A stretch of DNA of 64,000 nucleotides. Origin: Halomonas sp. SpR1. Lineage in GTDB: Bacteria > Pseudomonadota > Gammaproteobacteria > Pseudomonadales > Halomonadaceae. This document shows positions 36,113-44,695 of this stretch, piece after piece. Position 1 is the stretch's first letter; each line of letters begins with the position of its first letter. The notes under the pieces are model-generated. The model was given only the letters and a program-made list of their open reading frames with translations, made no database searches and was not told the origin of the DNA. The stretch covers positions 124,001 to 188,000 of the forward strand of contig NZ_JAUAMB010000005.1 in assembly GCF_031010175.1 (NCBI RefSeq), in the 5' to 3' direction. The position numbers and the translations under genes were made by a program.

Positions 36113-38354
36113 GGCACCACCTCTCCAGTGCGGAATGCGTATGCGCTGCGGCAAGCCTTAACGCACTGAACGCTTCATCAAGCTGCCTGGATGTGGAGCG
36201 TTGAGTTTTGGCCAATAGCTCAAGCTGCTTTGCCCGTTCGGCAAGTTGGTCTGCCCCGATGCTCAATGACTCGCCGCGCAACTGGTGAGCAAGCCGCACG
36301 ATCTGTTGCTCCTGTTCTGGCGTCAACGGCGTTGCAGCCAGGCAAGAAGCCAATTGCGCGGAGTAATCGCTTACTTGCTGGTGATAAAGCATGATTAGCT
36401 GAATCATGCTCGCTTCCCCCAGCGTCGTTTTCAGCATGCAAAGGGTGTCGCTATTAAGCAACGAGTGCTCCCCGGTTAGCGTCGGCGACGCTGCTAGCGT
36501 TCTTAAAGTGGCGTCCGGGGTCGCAAAAATCTGCAACGCCAGCACGTTACTCAGTGCAGAAAGCGACAGCGGCTTGGTGATGTAATCATTCATACCCGCT
36601 GCCAGGCAGCGTTGTCGGTCATCTTCAGCGCCTCCGGCCGTCATGGCGACGATCGGTACACTGGCTAACCAGCCGCCCTGTTCACGCAGCCGTCGCGTAA
36701 CTGTCAGGCCATCCATATCGGGCAGTTGAATATCCATAAAGATCAGATGCACCTGCTGCGACTGAGCCATGGCCAGGGCATCACGACCACTCTCTGCCCA
36801 AACTATGTCACAGCCCAAGCGCGCCAATAAGCCCATCGCGACTTTGCGGTTAACGGCGTTATCCTCTACCAAAAGCAGTTTTGTGCCGGTAAAGTCACGC
36901 TTGGGCGCTGGGGGGAGCGATGTTGTTACGGGGTCAGCGGCGATCAAGGGTAACTCGCACCAGAAAGTACTCCCCTGGCCTAACTGGCTTTTTACCCCTA
37001 GTCGTCCTTGCATGGCTTCGCTTAACCGCTTGCAAATTGCCAGCCCTAGTCCTGTACCACCAAACCGTCGAGCCACCGACGCATCCGCCTGCTGAAAAGG
37101 CTCAAAAAGGCGTTCCTGTTGCTGCTCGCTTAGACCACACCCCGTATCACTAATCTCAAAGAGCAACTGCCCCACCGTGGAGGAGACCCGTACGCTGACC
37201 TCACCGTGATCGGTGAATTTGATTGCATTAGCGATTAGATTAAGCAAAATTTGCCGCAATCGACCCGCATCGACCTGCACCCACGCTGGCACCAACGAAT
37301 CCACATTAACCCTTAGCGCTAACCCTTTCATTTTGGCTCGAGGGGCAAATAGCACCACCACGCTATCAACCAGCGGTTTGAGCTCCGTGGGCGATGTTTC
37401 GAGGGTTAAGTGCCCTGCTTCGATTTTTGAGAAATCGAGGATTTCATTGATCATTGCCAGCAATTGATTGGCGCTGTCGTGGATCGTATGGGCGTAATCC
37501 TCGACCTGAGCGGGGCTCGCTGATTCGCGCAACAGCTCACTCATACCAATAACGCCGTTCAGCGGTGTGCGAATTTCATGGCTAACCATTGCCAAAAAGT
37601 CTGATTTGGCTTGGTTCGCCGCTTGAGCCTGTTTGGCGGTCACTTCCAGTTGACGGCCAAGCTGCTCCTGAATCCGCCTTATCGCCGCACTCTCACGCAT
37701 TTCACGCACTAAAAAGGCTATTACCAGAAAGGCCGCTAAGCTCATACCAATAATCAGGGTCATGAGAAGCTTGTAAAGCAGACTGAGCTGAGCGCGCTCT
37801 TCCGTTGCCGATTCAGCTAAGTAGCCGTTAATAGCAATAACCAGTCTTTCAGTGAGACGCGTTAACGCCTGCAGTTCTTCTTCCAGCGATGCGACCGGCA
37901 GTCGATCAAGCTCCTCATCTGGCACGCCCCCAGAACTGGAGGGAAACAGGCTATCCAGCAAATCAAGCTGCTGCTGGATTTGGCCTAGCAGCTCACGGGC
38001 GGTATCAATCTGCTGCATGAGGTTGCGGACTTCACCATCGTTTAGCAGTGTCATGCGACTATAGAGCAACTCAAAGCGAAGATTTAGCTCCTCACGTGCC
38101 TTAGGTGATAACGGCTCCCGAGTTACTGCCAACAAATGGTTGAGTAGCTGTACCGCATCGCGATCCAGCTTATAGACAACCCAAGCGGTGTCTTCCCGCA
38201 AGCTTTGAGTGAGATTTTCTTGCCGCCAAGCAGCGAGGGTAGCGACGACCAATGCCGCAGCAAATAGTAGTACCGCCACAATAGCAACGAGCTTAAAACG
38301 ACGAGGATAACGCAGTAGGCTTGAGGCCCGCGCATTAGAAGCGCTAGAGAACAT
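36093..38354 (-). CDS. Membrane hybrid histidine kinase with receiver and Hpt domains
   Basis: 753 residues. Membrane helix about 21-42, periplasmic helical sensor about 43-190, second helix about 195-216, coiled coil, H259 in [20 protein letters not shown], ATPase ([29 protein letters not shown]), receiver with D541 ([12 protein letters not shown]) and Hpt with H690 ([10 protein letters not shown]). This is a full BarA/ArcB-style phosphorelay protein without its own output regulator. Its start overlaps the end of the secreted molybdopterin-fold gene by 11 bases, so the two probably sense together. The NahK-like kinase or the LuxR-type regulator are candidate receivers. Confidence 0.87.
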   Translation of the reverse strand: MFSSASNARASSLLRYPRRFKLVAIVAVLLFAAALVVATLAAWRQENLTQSLREDTAWVVYKLDRDAVQLLNHLLAVTREPLSPKAREELNLRFELLYSRMTLLNDGEVRNLMQQIDTARELLGQIQQQLDLLDSLFPSSSGGVPDEELDRLPVASLEEELQALTRLTERLVIAINGYLAESATEERAQLSLLYKLLMTLIIGMSLAAFLVIAFLVREMRESAAIRRIQEQLGRQLEVTAKQAQAANQAKSDFLAMVSHEIRTPLNGVIGMSELLRESASPAQVEDYAHTIHDSANQLLAMINEILDFSKIEAGHLTLETSPTELKPLVDSVVVLFAPRAKMKGLALRVNVDSLVPAWVQVDAGRLRQILLNLIANAIKFTDHGEVSVRVSSTVGQLLFEISDTGCGLSEQQQERLFEPFQQADASVARRFGGTGLGLAICKRLSEAMQGRLGVKSQLGQGSTFWCELPLIAADPVTTSLPPAPKRDFTGTKLLLVEDNAVNRKVAMGLLARLGCDIVWAESGRDALAMAQSQQVHLIFMDIQLPDMDGLTVTRRLREQGGWLASVPIVAMTAGGAEDDRQRCLAAGMNDYITKPLSLSALSNVLALQIFATPDATLRTLAASPTLTGEHSLLNSDTLCMLKTTLGEASMIQLIMLYHQQVSDYSAQLASCLAATPLTPEQEQQIVRLAHQLRGESLSIGADQLAERAKQLELLAKTQRSTSRQLDEAFSALRLAAAHTHSALERWCRDHLSS

Positions 38355-38856
38355 TAATATGCATAACCTGCCATACCGCTCTAAAGCGAATTTTCTCGCT
38401 TAACAGCGTTTCATCTTGATCAAAAGGGTATAGCACCCACAAAGGGCCATATTCCCGAATCGGAATCGCCTCACCGTTTTTTTGCATGGCTAAGATGACA
38501 TCGTACTCATTAAAATCGCTAACCGGTATTTCGGCTTCGTAGCCGTTCAGCGCGGAGACATGAACTGCATCATAGTCTGAGCTTACCATCGCCAGCAGGT
38601 CACGCATCAAAGGGCCACTATAGTGGCTACTGCCTTCTGTCCAAGGCGTACTCGTCTCAAATTCGTGCTGTGGTAAAGCCGCTAACATGGCACGGTCAAA
38701 CTGCGCTTCACTCCCTTCGTTCGTATGGTCGATCTTACCGCTGATAGTCAAGATAACGGGCCCGTTAGGCTCCTCTAAGCCATCGGCTGATTGAGCAAAC
38801 CCCGCATGGGGAGTGCTGAACATCAACACGACCCACCCCAATAACACCGCTTTCAC
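38344..38856 (-). CDS. Secreted molybdopterin-oxidoreductase-fold protein lacking the cysteine ligand
   Basis: 170 residues from a GTG preceded by GAGGTG; a farther GTG upstream would spoil the signal peptide. Residues 1-22 are a signal peptide (ending GFAQ). The mature part resembles the sulfite-oxidase/YedY-type Mo-binding fold: VILTISGKI, YSGPLMRDLL near 80, ALNGYEAEIPVSDFNEYDV near 103-121, and GPLWVLYPFD near 137. The cysteine that binds molybdenum in true enzymes is absent from the mature protein, so it is more likely a ligand-sensing partner than an enzyme. It heads the kinase-FIST-kinase operon. Confidence 0.7.
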   Translation of the reverse strand: MKAVLLGWVVLMFSTPHAGFAQSADGLEEPNGPVILTISGKIDHTNEGSEAQFDRAMLAALPQHEFETSTPWTEGSSHYSGPLMRDLLAMVSSDYDAVHVSALNGYEAEIPVSDFNEYDVILAMQKNGEAIPIREYGPLWVLYPFDQDETLLSEKIRFRAVWQVMHINVL

Positions 38857-39006
38857 AGTAGACACCTCGCACAAGATCACTCTCAGGGTACAGCACCCAG
38901 GAGCAGCAAAAGAAGATAGCGTAAAGATTACGCCATCTCCTTGATCAGGTCAGGGCAAATACTATTTTTTTGGTCACTGAAGTGTTATTGAGTGTTCACA
39001 GTTGAG

Positions 39007-39825
39007 TTACGATTTGATTTCCTCTATGGGTTCAAAGCGCACTAACTCTTCGTAGGCGTGCCAGCTAGCGTGGCCTAACACTGGCAGGATTAGCGCCAAG
39101 CCAATATAAAACGTCATGACGCCAACCAGAACACACAGGGTAAGAATCACCGCCCATAGCAACATCACGCGAAAATTACGTGCAACGCAACGTACACTCG
39201 CTTCGATACCTTCCATAAAGGTTAAGTCTTGATCCATCAGCGTGGGAATCGCTACAACGCTGATAGTAAAGGCGCCAAAGGCAAGAATGCCGCCCGCTAC
39301 CGTACCTACAGCCAGCATCCCCAAGCCTTCTGAGGTCGTCAGCAACGCGGTATAGAGCGAAGCGGGGCTGGGCACTTCAAAGCCAAAAAACAGCGCAAAC
39401 AGCAGCGTGGCCAAACGAATCCAAGCGAGGAAGAAGATCATCATCATAACGCCCATCATCGCCAACTGCCCTGCATGGGGCTTCCAACTGCCAAATGCAT
39501 CACCGAGGTTAGGCACTTGACCTCGCTCCAATGCCCGGCTGATACCATAAGAACCAACCGCTACCAACGGGCCAATAAACATAAACCCTGCAATCATGGG
39601 CAGCAGCCAGTACCAATATCCCATTGTGAAAGCACCGAGGGTAATCGCAATACTAAGGCCCACCCAAAACATGCCATATGAAAGGCTCACTACCGTAGCA
39701 CGGCGAAAGTCCTCAACGCCTGCAGCCAACCACGCCCTGGGTCGATCCAAACCGACCTTATTGATACTGATTTTGACGCTGGGCTGATCCGCATGGTGAT
39801 TTGTTTTTGTTGTAGCCGCATTCAT
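39007..39825 (-). CDS. DUF2189 integral membrane protein
   Basis: 272 residues from the ATG at 39825, seven bases after CAGGAG. Six or so membrane helices, with the family patterns GPLVAVGSYGISRALERG and FTISVVAIPTLMDQ. DUF2189 proteins are common near cytochrome oxidase or stress genes but have no proven function. The gene is alone; an ATCCTG-GATT-CAGGAT repeat (39854-39869) and two paired TTAAT hexamers lie in its promoter region. Confidence 0.8.
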   Translation of the reverse strand: MNAATTKTNHHADQPSVKISINKVGLDRPRAWLAAGVEDFRRATVVSLSYGMFWVGLSIAITLGAFTMGYWYWLLPMIAGFMFIGPLVAVGSYGISRALERGQVPNLGDAFGSWKPHAGQLAMMGVMMMIFFLAWIRLATLLFALFFGFEVPSPASLYTALLTTSEGLGMLAVGTVAGGILAFGAFTISVVAIPTLMDQDLTFMEGIEASVRCVARNFRVMLLWAVILTLCVLVGVMTFYIGLALILPVLGHASWHAYEELVRFEPIEEIKS

Positions 39826-39908
39826 GGCATCACTCCTGTTGTTCCTGATATAGATCCTGGATTCAGGATTTACCTCTATCACATCAACGCTCGATTCCCG
39901 CCGATGGT

Positions 39909-39957
39909 ATTAATGCCAAATTAATGGCTTAACAATCTTCATTAATACTCTCTTAAT
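39909..39957 (-). promoter_or_regulatory. Two paired TTAAT boxes (PmrA/BasR-like) upstream of DUF2189 gene
   Basis: The 350-base gap between the DUF2189 and UspA genes holds ATTAAT-N5-ATTAAT (39909-39925) and ATTAAT-N5-CTTAAT (39941-39957). This is the half-site and spacing of PmrA/QseB-type response regulators. The region is AT-rich, so chance matches are possible. Confidence 0.4.
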
Positions 39958-40088
39958 GTAGCTGACCAACGCACTTGAAGGATCGCACTTTGAGATACGC
40001 GTACAAAAAATCCACGAAATAGCGGTTAAGCGCCAATTAAATTGCTGCGTTAGCAAAAGCAAATGTAGTTAAGCTGCTACTACCGGCT

Positions 40089-40121
40089 AAAAAAAACTCC
40101 GAGCTAGCTGCCCGGAGTTTT
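40089..40121 (-). terminator. Intrinsic terminator of the TAXI-TRAP/UspA operon
   Basis: Stem ACTCCG / CGGAGT, extended by A/T pairs, with a reverse-strand T-tract. It lies 55 bases after the UspA stop. Confidence 0.75.
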
Positions 40122-40175
40122 GATTTTGCCTATGTGGCCGTCTAATGCTGACGCCGTACTGCGTGTACGTCGTAA

Positions 40176-40604
40176 CTAGCGCACAATCATTACCGACATT
40201 TTGGCATGGTGCACAACGTGTTCTGCATTGGGACCGAGCACATAATCGACAAACTTTCGCTTGGTATGGGAGGCCATAACGATCAGGTCGACATCCAACT
40301 TTTTGCCTGCCTTGATAATCGCCTCCCAGGGCGATCCATCCACAATGACACTTTGCACTTGAATATCATCAGGCACATTCGCCTTGATGAAGGCGTGAAG
40401 TGCCTCGGTGATCGCCGCATGCGCTTTTTCAGTGAAGTCCTTGGGGAAATAGGAGCCCACCATGGGCATGCGATAGTCCGGTAGTACCGTCACCACATGC
40501 AGCGAGGCACCGAACGTCCGACATAACGTCAGGGCTGTTGGCAGCGCCTTCGACCAAGAGGACTCCTCGTTCAGATCCACCGGCAACATGATCTTGCTAT
40601 ACAT
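40176..40604 (-). CDS. Universal stress protein (UspA family) coupled to TRAP transporter
   Basis: 142 residues from the ATG at 40604 behind AAGGAG; an alternative ATG at 40619 overlaps the permease stop as ATGA. Single Usp domain: MLPVDLNEESSW at the N-terminus and IVMASHTKRK ... VLGPNAEHVVHHA at the C-terminus. The G-2X-G part of the ATP-binding motif seen in many Usps is replaced by HTKRK, so nucleotide binding may be altered. In Halomonas elongata the Usp TeaD regulates the ectoine TRAP carrier TeaABC; this gene sits in the same place behind a different (TAXI) TRAP system and may modulate it likewise (inference). Confidence 0.85.
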   Translation of the reverse strand: MYSKIMLPVDLNEESSWSKALPTALTLCRTFGASLHVVTVLPDYRMPMVGSYFPKDFTEKAHAAITEALHAFIKANVPDDIQVQSVIVDGSPWEAIIKAGKKLDVDLIVMASHTKRKFVDYVLGPNAEHVVHHAKMSVMIVR

Positions 40605-40615
40605 GGCCTTCTCCT

Positions 40616-43210
40616 TCATGCGGTGGCAGTGGCTGACGTGTTAGCACGACGTCGGCGCTGCATCAAAACAATCAACCCAAAGACCAGGAAGGCAGGAATC
40701 CACATTAGCTCTTTCGTCCAGCGATCGACGGGAGCCAGCACTTCGATGATCTCTTGATCGAAGTCGAAGCCGAGTTCTGCCGCTTGGCTGCCGTAAGTCA
40801 CCATATCAATGGTAGTCTTGCCGTCTTCAATAAACAGCTCCATGCCCAGGTTATCGAGCCGCTCCTGGCCTGTTTCACCGTCAGGTACCGGGAGTGTCAT
40901 GTAAGTGGTCATGGGATCGCCATAGGCATCGAGACCGGCAATCTGCAGGCGCAGGGTGGAGTCTTCGTCGACATCGCCCAGCGCTTCGACGAACTGCGCG
41001 GGCGGTATCGATTCGTAGGGATCATGGATCCTGTCCATCCAGAAACCGGGCCGGAACAGCGTGAACGCAATCAACAACAACAAGATAGACTCATACCAGC
41101 GGTTGCGAGTAATCATGAAGCCCTGGGTCGCCGCGGCGAAGATCAGCATGGCGATGGTCGACACCACAAAGATCAGCACACCCTGCAGGAAGGTCACATC
41201 GATTAGCAGTAGGTCGGTGTTAAAGATGAACAGAAACGGTAGCGCCGCGGTGCGCAGGCTGTAATAGAACGCCTGGAAGCCGGTTCGAATGGGATCGCCA
41301 CCCGATACTGCCGCCGCCGCAAAGGATGCCAGCCCCACCGGCGGCGTAACGTCGGCCATGATACCGAAGTAGAACACGAACAGGTGTACCGCAATCAACG
41401 GCACCAACAAGCCGTTTTGAGCACCCAAACTGACGATGACCGGCGCCAACAGCGCCGATACGACGATATAGTTAGCCGTCGTGGGTAGCCCCATACCGAG
41501 AATCAAGCTAAGCACTGCGGTAAGTAACAAGATCAGCATCAAGTTACCCATGGCAAGCGTTTCCACCACCTCTGCCAGCACCAGACCCACTCCGGTCTGG
41601 GAGACGGCACCAACGATGATCCCTGCGGTGGCGGTAGCGATGCCGATACCGATCATGTTGCGGGCACCGGTGACTAGGCCGCTCCATAGATCCATCACGC
41701 CTTCACGCAGATCTGCACGCATATCGCTGCGGCCCCGGAATATCGACGTAATAGGGCGCTGGGTAAGAATGATAAAGATCATAAATATCGTGGCCCAGAA
41801 GGCAGACAGCCCAGGCGACAACCGCTCCACCATCAGACACCATACCAGCACAATGACCGGCAGGATGTACTGCAAGCCCACCAGCACCGTCGGCTTGGTT
41901 TGCGGCAGCGAAAAGATCGGCTCGTTAGGATCATCAAGTTCGAGTTCGGGGTAACCTGCCGCCAGCTTGAGCAGAGCGATATAGATGATCGTCAACCCAA
42001 CCGCTACCACCCAGGGTGTCGCATCGCCCAGTACCGGCTTGAGCCAGCCAAGGCCGTAATAGACCGCCAGGGCGGTGACCATCATGAGTAGTAAACCACC
42101 GAGAAAACCGATCACTTTGTTGACCAGCGGCTTAGGTGGATTGCTGCTTTGAAGCCCCTTCATATTGGCCTTTAGGGCTTCCAGGTGAACGATATAGACC
42201 AGTGCAATATAGGAAATTAGCGCGGGCAGGAAGGCATGTTTGATGACCTCAACATAAGAGATACCGACATATTCGACCATCAGGAAAGCGGCCGCCCCCA
42301 TCACCGGGGGCATAATCTGTCCGTTGACCGATGACGCCACTTCGACAGCACCGGCCTTTTCGGCTGAAAAGCCGACACGCTTCATCATCGGCACCGTAAA
42401 GGTACCGGTAGTCACCACATTGGCAATCGACGAGCCGGAAATCAGCCCGGTCATGGCCGAGGCCACCACGGCGGCTTTCGCTGGCCCACCGCGATAGTGC
42501 CCGAGCAGCGAGAACGCCACTTTGATGAAGTAGTTACCGGCGCCAGCCTTATCGAGCAAGGCACCGAACAATACAAACAGGAACACGAAGCTGGTTGAGA
42601 CCCCCAGGGCAATACCGAAGACCCCCTGAGTCGTCAACCACTGATGATTGATCAAGCCAAAGAGGCTAACCCCGCCATGGGACAGAATGCCCGGCATCCA
42701 AGGGCCGGCCAGGCTATAGATAAGAAAAACCGACGCCACGATCATTAACGGCGGGCCAAGCGCGCGACGAGTCGCTTCAAGCAGCAGCAGAATCCCGGCG
42801 ATGCCAATAATAACGTCCTGCAGTATCGGTGCGCCGGGGCGCTGGGATAACTGCTCATAAAACATGAACATGTATGCGCCACAAAAAGCTGCAGCCGCTG
42901 CAAGCACCCAATCCTGGATCGGCACACGGTCACGAGGCGAGCGCTTAAGTGCCGGATAGGCCATATACGCCAGAAACAGCGCAAAGGCTAAGTGAATAGA
43001 GCGGGCTTCCGTGGCATTAAAGACGCCAAAACCCAGAATGAAGGGCACTGGGGAAGCGATCCACAGTTGAAAAAGAGACCACGCTGCCGCAATGCTTACC
43101 AATAGCTTCCCAGGCATACCGGCTGGTTTACGGGCTCCCGTATCGCTAGAGGCGACCATATCCTCCAAGTCTACTCCGGCTTCCGAAGGCCTGTTCTTAT
43201 CGTCTGTCAT
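40616..43210 (-). CDS. TRAP transporter fused permease (4TM/12TM, DctQM fusion with DUF3394)
   Basis: 864 residues: small-permease-like helices about 30-170, DctM-like core about 180-690 (SGSSIANVVTTGTFTVPMMK near 255, GMGLPTTANYIVVSALLAP near 570, ADVTPPVGLASFAAAAVSGG near 625), then a C-terminal DUF3394-type extracytoplasmic domain and a last helix ending in RRRR. Such fusions work with TAXI binding proteins, here encoded just upstream. Substrates of TAXI systems are often glutamate, dicarboxylates or unknown. The stop overlaps the UspA start region. Confidence 0.9.
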   Translation of the reverse strand: MTDDKNRPSEAGVDLEDMVASSDTGARKPAGMPGKLLVSIAAAWSLFQLWIASPVPFILGFGVFNATEARSIHLAFALFLAYMAYPALKRSPRDRVPIQDWVLAAAAAFCGAYMFMFYEQLSQRPGAPILQDVIIGIAGILLLLEATRRALGPPLMIVASVFLIYSLAGPWMPGILSHGGVSLFGLINHQWLTTQGVFGIALGVSTSFVFLFVLFGALLDKAGAGNYFIKVAFSLLGHYRGGPAKAAVVASAMTGLISGSSIANVVTTGTFTVPMMKRVGFSAEKAGAVEVASSVNGQIMPPVMGAAAFLMVEYVGISYVEVIKHAFLPALISYIALVYIVHLEALKANMKGLQSSNPPKPLVNKVIGFLGGLLLMMVTALAVYYGLGWLKPVLGDATPWVVAVGLTIIYIALLKLAAGYPELELDDPNEPIFSLPQTKPTVLVGLQYILPVIVLVWCLMVERLSPGLSAFWATIFMIFIILTQRPITSIFRGRSDMRADLREGVMDLWSGLVTGARNMIGIGIATATAGIIVGAVSQTGVGLVLAEVVETLAMGNLMLILLLTAVLSLILGMGLPTTANYIVVSALLAPVIVSLGAQNGLLVPLIAVHLFVFYFGIMADVTPPVGLASFAAAAVSGGDPIRTGFQAFYYSLRTAALPFLFIFNTDLLLIDVTFLQGVLIFVVSTIAMLIFAAATQGFMITRNRWYESILLLLIAFTLFRPGFWMDRIHDPYESIPPAQFVEALGDVDEDSTLRLQIAGLDAYGDPMTTYMTLPVPDGETGQERLDNLGMELFIEDGKTTIDMVTYGSQAAELGFDFDQEIIEVLAPVDRWTKELMWIPAFLVFGLIVLMQRRRRANTSATATA

Positions 43211-43282
43211 ATGCCTGCCCTGCTCCGAGTCGATTGACGCTTAATTGCCATATCGAAATGCCCTATCAACAAACTAAACCAA

Positions 43283-43314
43283 AATGCGCGGCACCCCTGG
43301 GGTAACCGCGCATT
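43283..43314 (-). terminator. Hairpin between TAXI binding-protein and permease genes
   Basis: Nine-bp stem AATGCGCGG / CCGCGCATT with a 14-base loop and a weak T-run. It probably lowers permease expression relative to the binding protein or protects the upstream message. Confidence 0.5.
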
Positions 43315-43351
43315 CCTCACTCAGGTAGCAATACTACCTTAGGCTGCTGGA

Positions 43352-44332
43352 TTACTCGATCCAGCCTTGTTCACGGTAGTAACGCGCCGCACCTTCATGC
43401 AGCGGTGCAGAAAGACCTTCAGACACCATCTCTTCCGGATCAAGATTCTCGAATGCAGGGTGCAGACGCTTGAAACGATCAAAGTCGTCAAAAACCGCTT
43501 TAACGGTCTGGTAGATAACTTCTTCGTCAGCCTCAGCAGTGGTTACAAAGGTTGCTGCCACCCCGAAGGTTTCGACATCTTCATCATTGCCGCGATACAG
43601 TCCGCCCGGAATGACCGATGCGGAGTAGTAAGGGTATTCCTCAATGATGCCCTGAATGTCTTCGTCATTCAGCGGAATCAGGCGGGAATCAACGGTGGTG
43701 GTCGCTTCCTGAATGGAGCCATTGGGGTGACCCACCACATACACCATGGCATCGACATTATTATCGGAGAGTGCTGCGGCCTGCTCGGCAGCATCAAGCT
43801 GAGATGCCAGCGAGAAGGTATCTTCGGTCCAGCCCTTGGCGTCCATCACCACTTCCATGGTGTTACGCTGGCCTGAGCCTGGGTTACCGATATTGACGCG
43901 CTTGCCTTCCAGATCGTCGAGGGTCTCGATGCCTGAATCAGCACGCGCCAGCAGGGTCAAAGGTTCACCGTGAACGCGGAACACGGCCCGCAGCTCTTCG
44001 TAGGCGTCACCTTCAAAATTCCCAGTGCCATTGTAGGCCTGATACTGCACATCGGATTGCGCGACACCCATGTCCAACTCGCCGGACTTGATGCCATTAA
44101 TATTGGCGACGGAACCGCCAGTGGAAGGTGCATTACACTTGATATTCGAGTCTTCCAAACGATTTACCAGGCGACAAATCGACTGACCGACCACGTAATA
44201 CACACCTGTTTGGCCACCGGTGCCAATAGTGATGAATTGCTCGTTATCCTGGGCCATTGCCGGTGAGGCGAAGGCAGCGGCGGCAAGTAGCGCACCGGAG
44301 AAGGCAGTAGTGGAAAATACATGGCGTTTCAT
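43352..44332 (-). CDS. TAXI-family TRAP solute-binding protein
   Basis: 326 residues from the ATG at 44332 with AGAGGTG before it. Signal peptide 1-28 (ending PAMAQ), then the TAXI pattern ITIGTGGQTGVYYVVGQSIC, NAPSTGGSVANINGIKSGEL near 69, and NIGNPGSGQRNTMEVVMDA near 148. It binds the substrate in the periplasm and hands it to the fused permease. The 363-base region upstream holds five 16-17-bp repeats. Confidence 0.9.
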   Translation of the reverse strand: MKRHVFSTTAFSGALLAAAAFASPAMAQDNEQFITIGTGGQTGVYYVVGQSICRLVNRLEDSNIKCNAPSTGGSVANINGIKSGELDMGVAQSDVQYQAYNGTGNFEGDAYEELRAVFRVHGEPLTLLARADSGIETLDDLEGKRVNIGNPGSGQRNTMEVVMDAKGWTEDTFSLASQLDAAEQAAALSDNNVDAMVYVVGHPNGSIQEATTTVDSRLIPLNDEDIQGIIEEYPYYSASVIPGGLYRGNDEDVETFGVAATFVTTAEADEEVIYQTVKAVFDDFDRFKRLHPAFENLDPEEMVSEGLSAPLHEGAARYYREQGWIE

Positions 44333-44445
44333 GAACACACCTCTTTATATTGATGTTATGAGCGTATTGGATAGTGCAAGCATCGTGCGCTTTGGTCTCA
44401 CCTGATGAACCGTTCCCCAGGTGGCCTTGCTCCAAAACGCTTCTT

Positions 44446-44526
44446 AAGACGATCTTTTTTTAAGACAGCCTATCTTTCGGACAATCTGTTTTTAACACAA
44501 ACTATTGTGAAGACAAGCTGTTACAG
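44446..44526. repeat. Five imperfect 16-17-bp tandem repeats in TAXI-TRAP promoter region
   Basis: Units begin at 44446, 44462, 44479, 44495 and 44511 and share RACAA-n-CT-n-TT (for example AGACAAGCTGTTACAG). They lie 114-194 bases before the binding-protein start in a gap of over 300 bases that has no gene. They may be phased regulator sites. Confidence 0.4.
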
Positions 44527-44695
44527 GCATCCCTTGGACTACCTGATATCCCTACTTTAGCGAAAAAAACCTAATTAGCGAAATGTAATGCGCTAAAAAT
44601 GCGCGTCGCTGACGTCTAATACTCAGTGTAGCGGTCTTCATCGTTTAGGGAGCGTTAATTACTATGCTGCCTTTGCATGGGCTAAGCGGCCTCCA

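Noticed and set aside
40176..44332. Ectoine carrier TeaABCD
   Set aside because: The binding protein is of the TAXI family and the permease is a fused type with DUF3394, unlike the separate DctPQM-type subunits of TeaABC.
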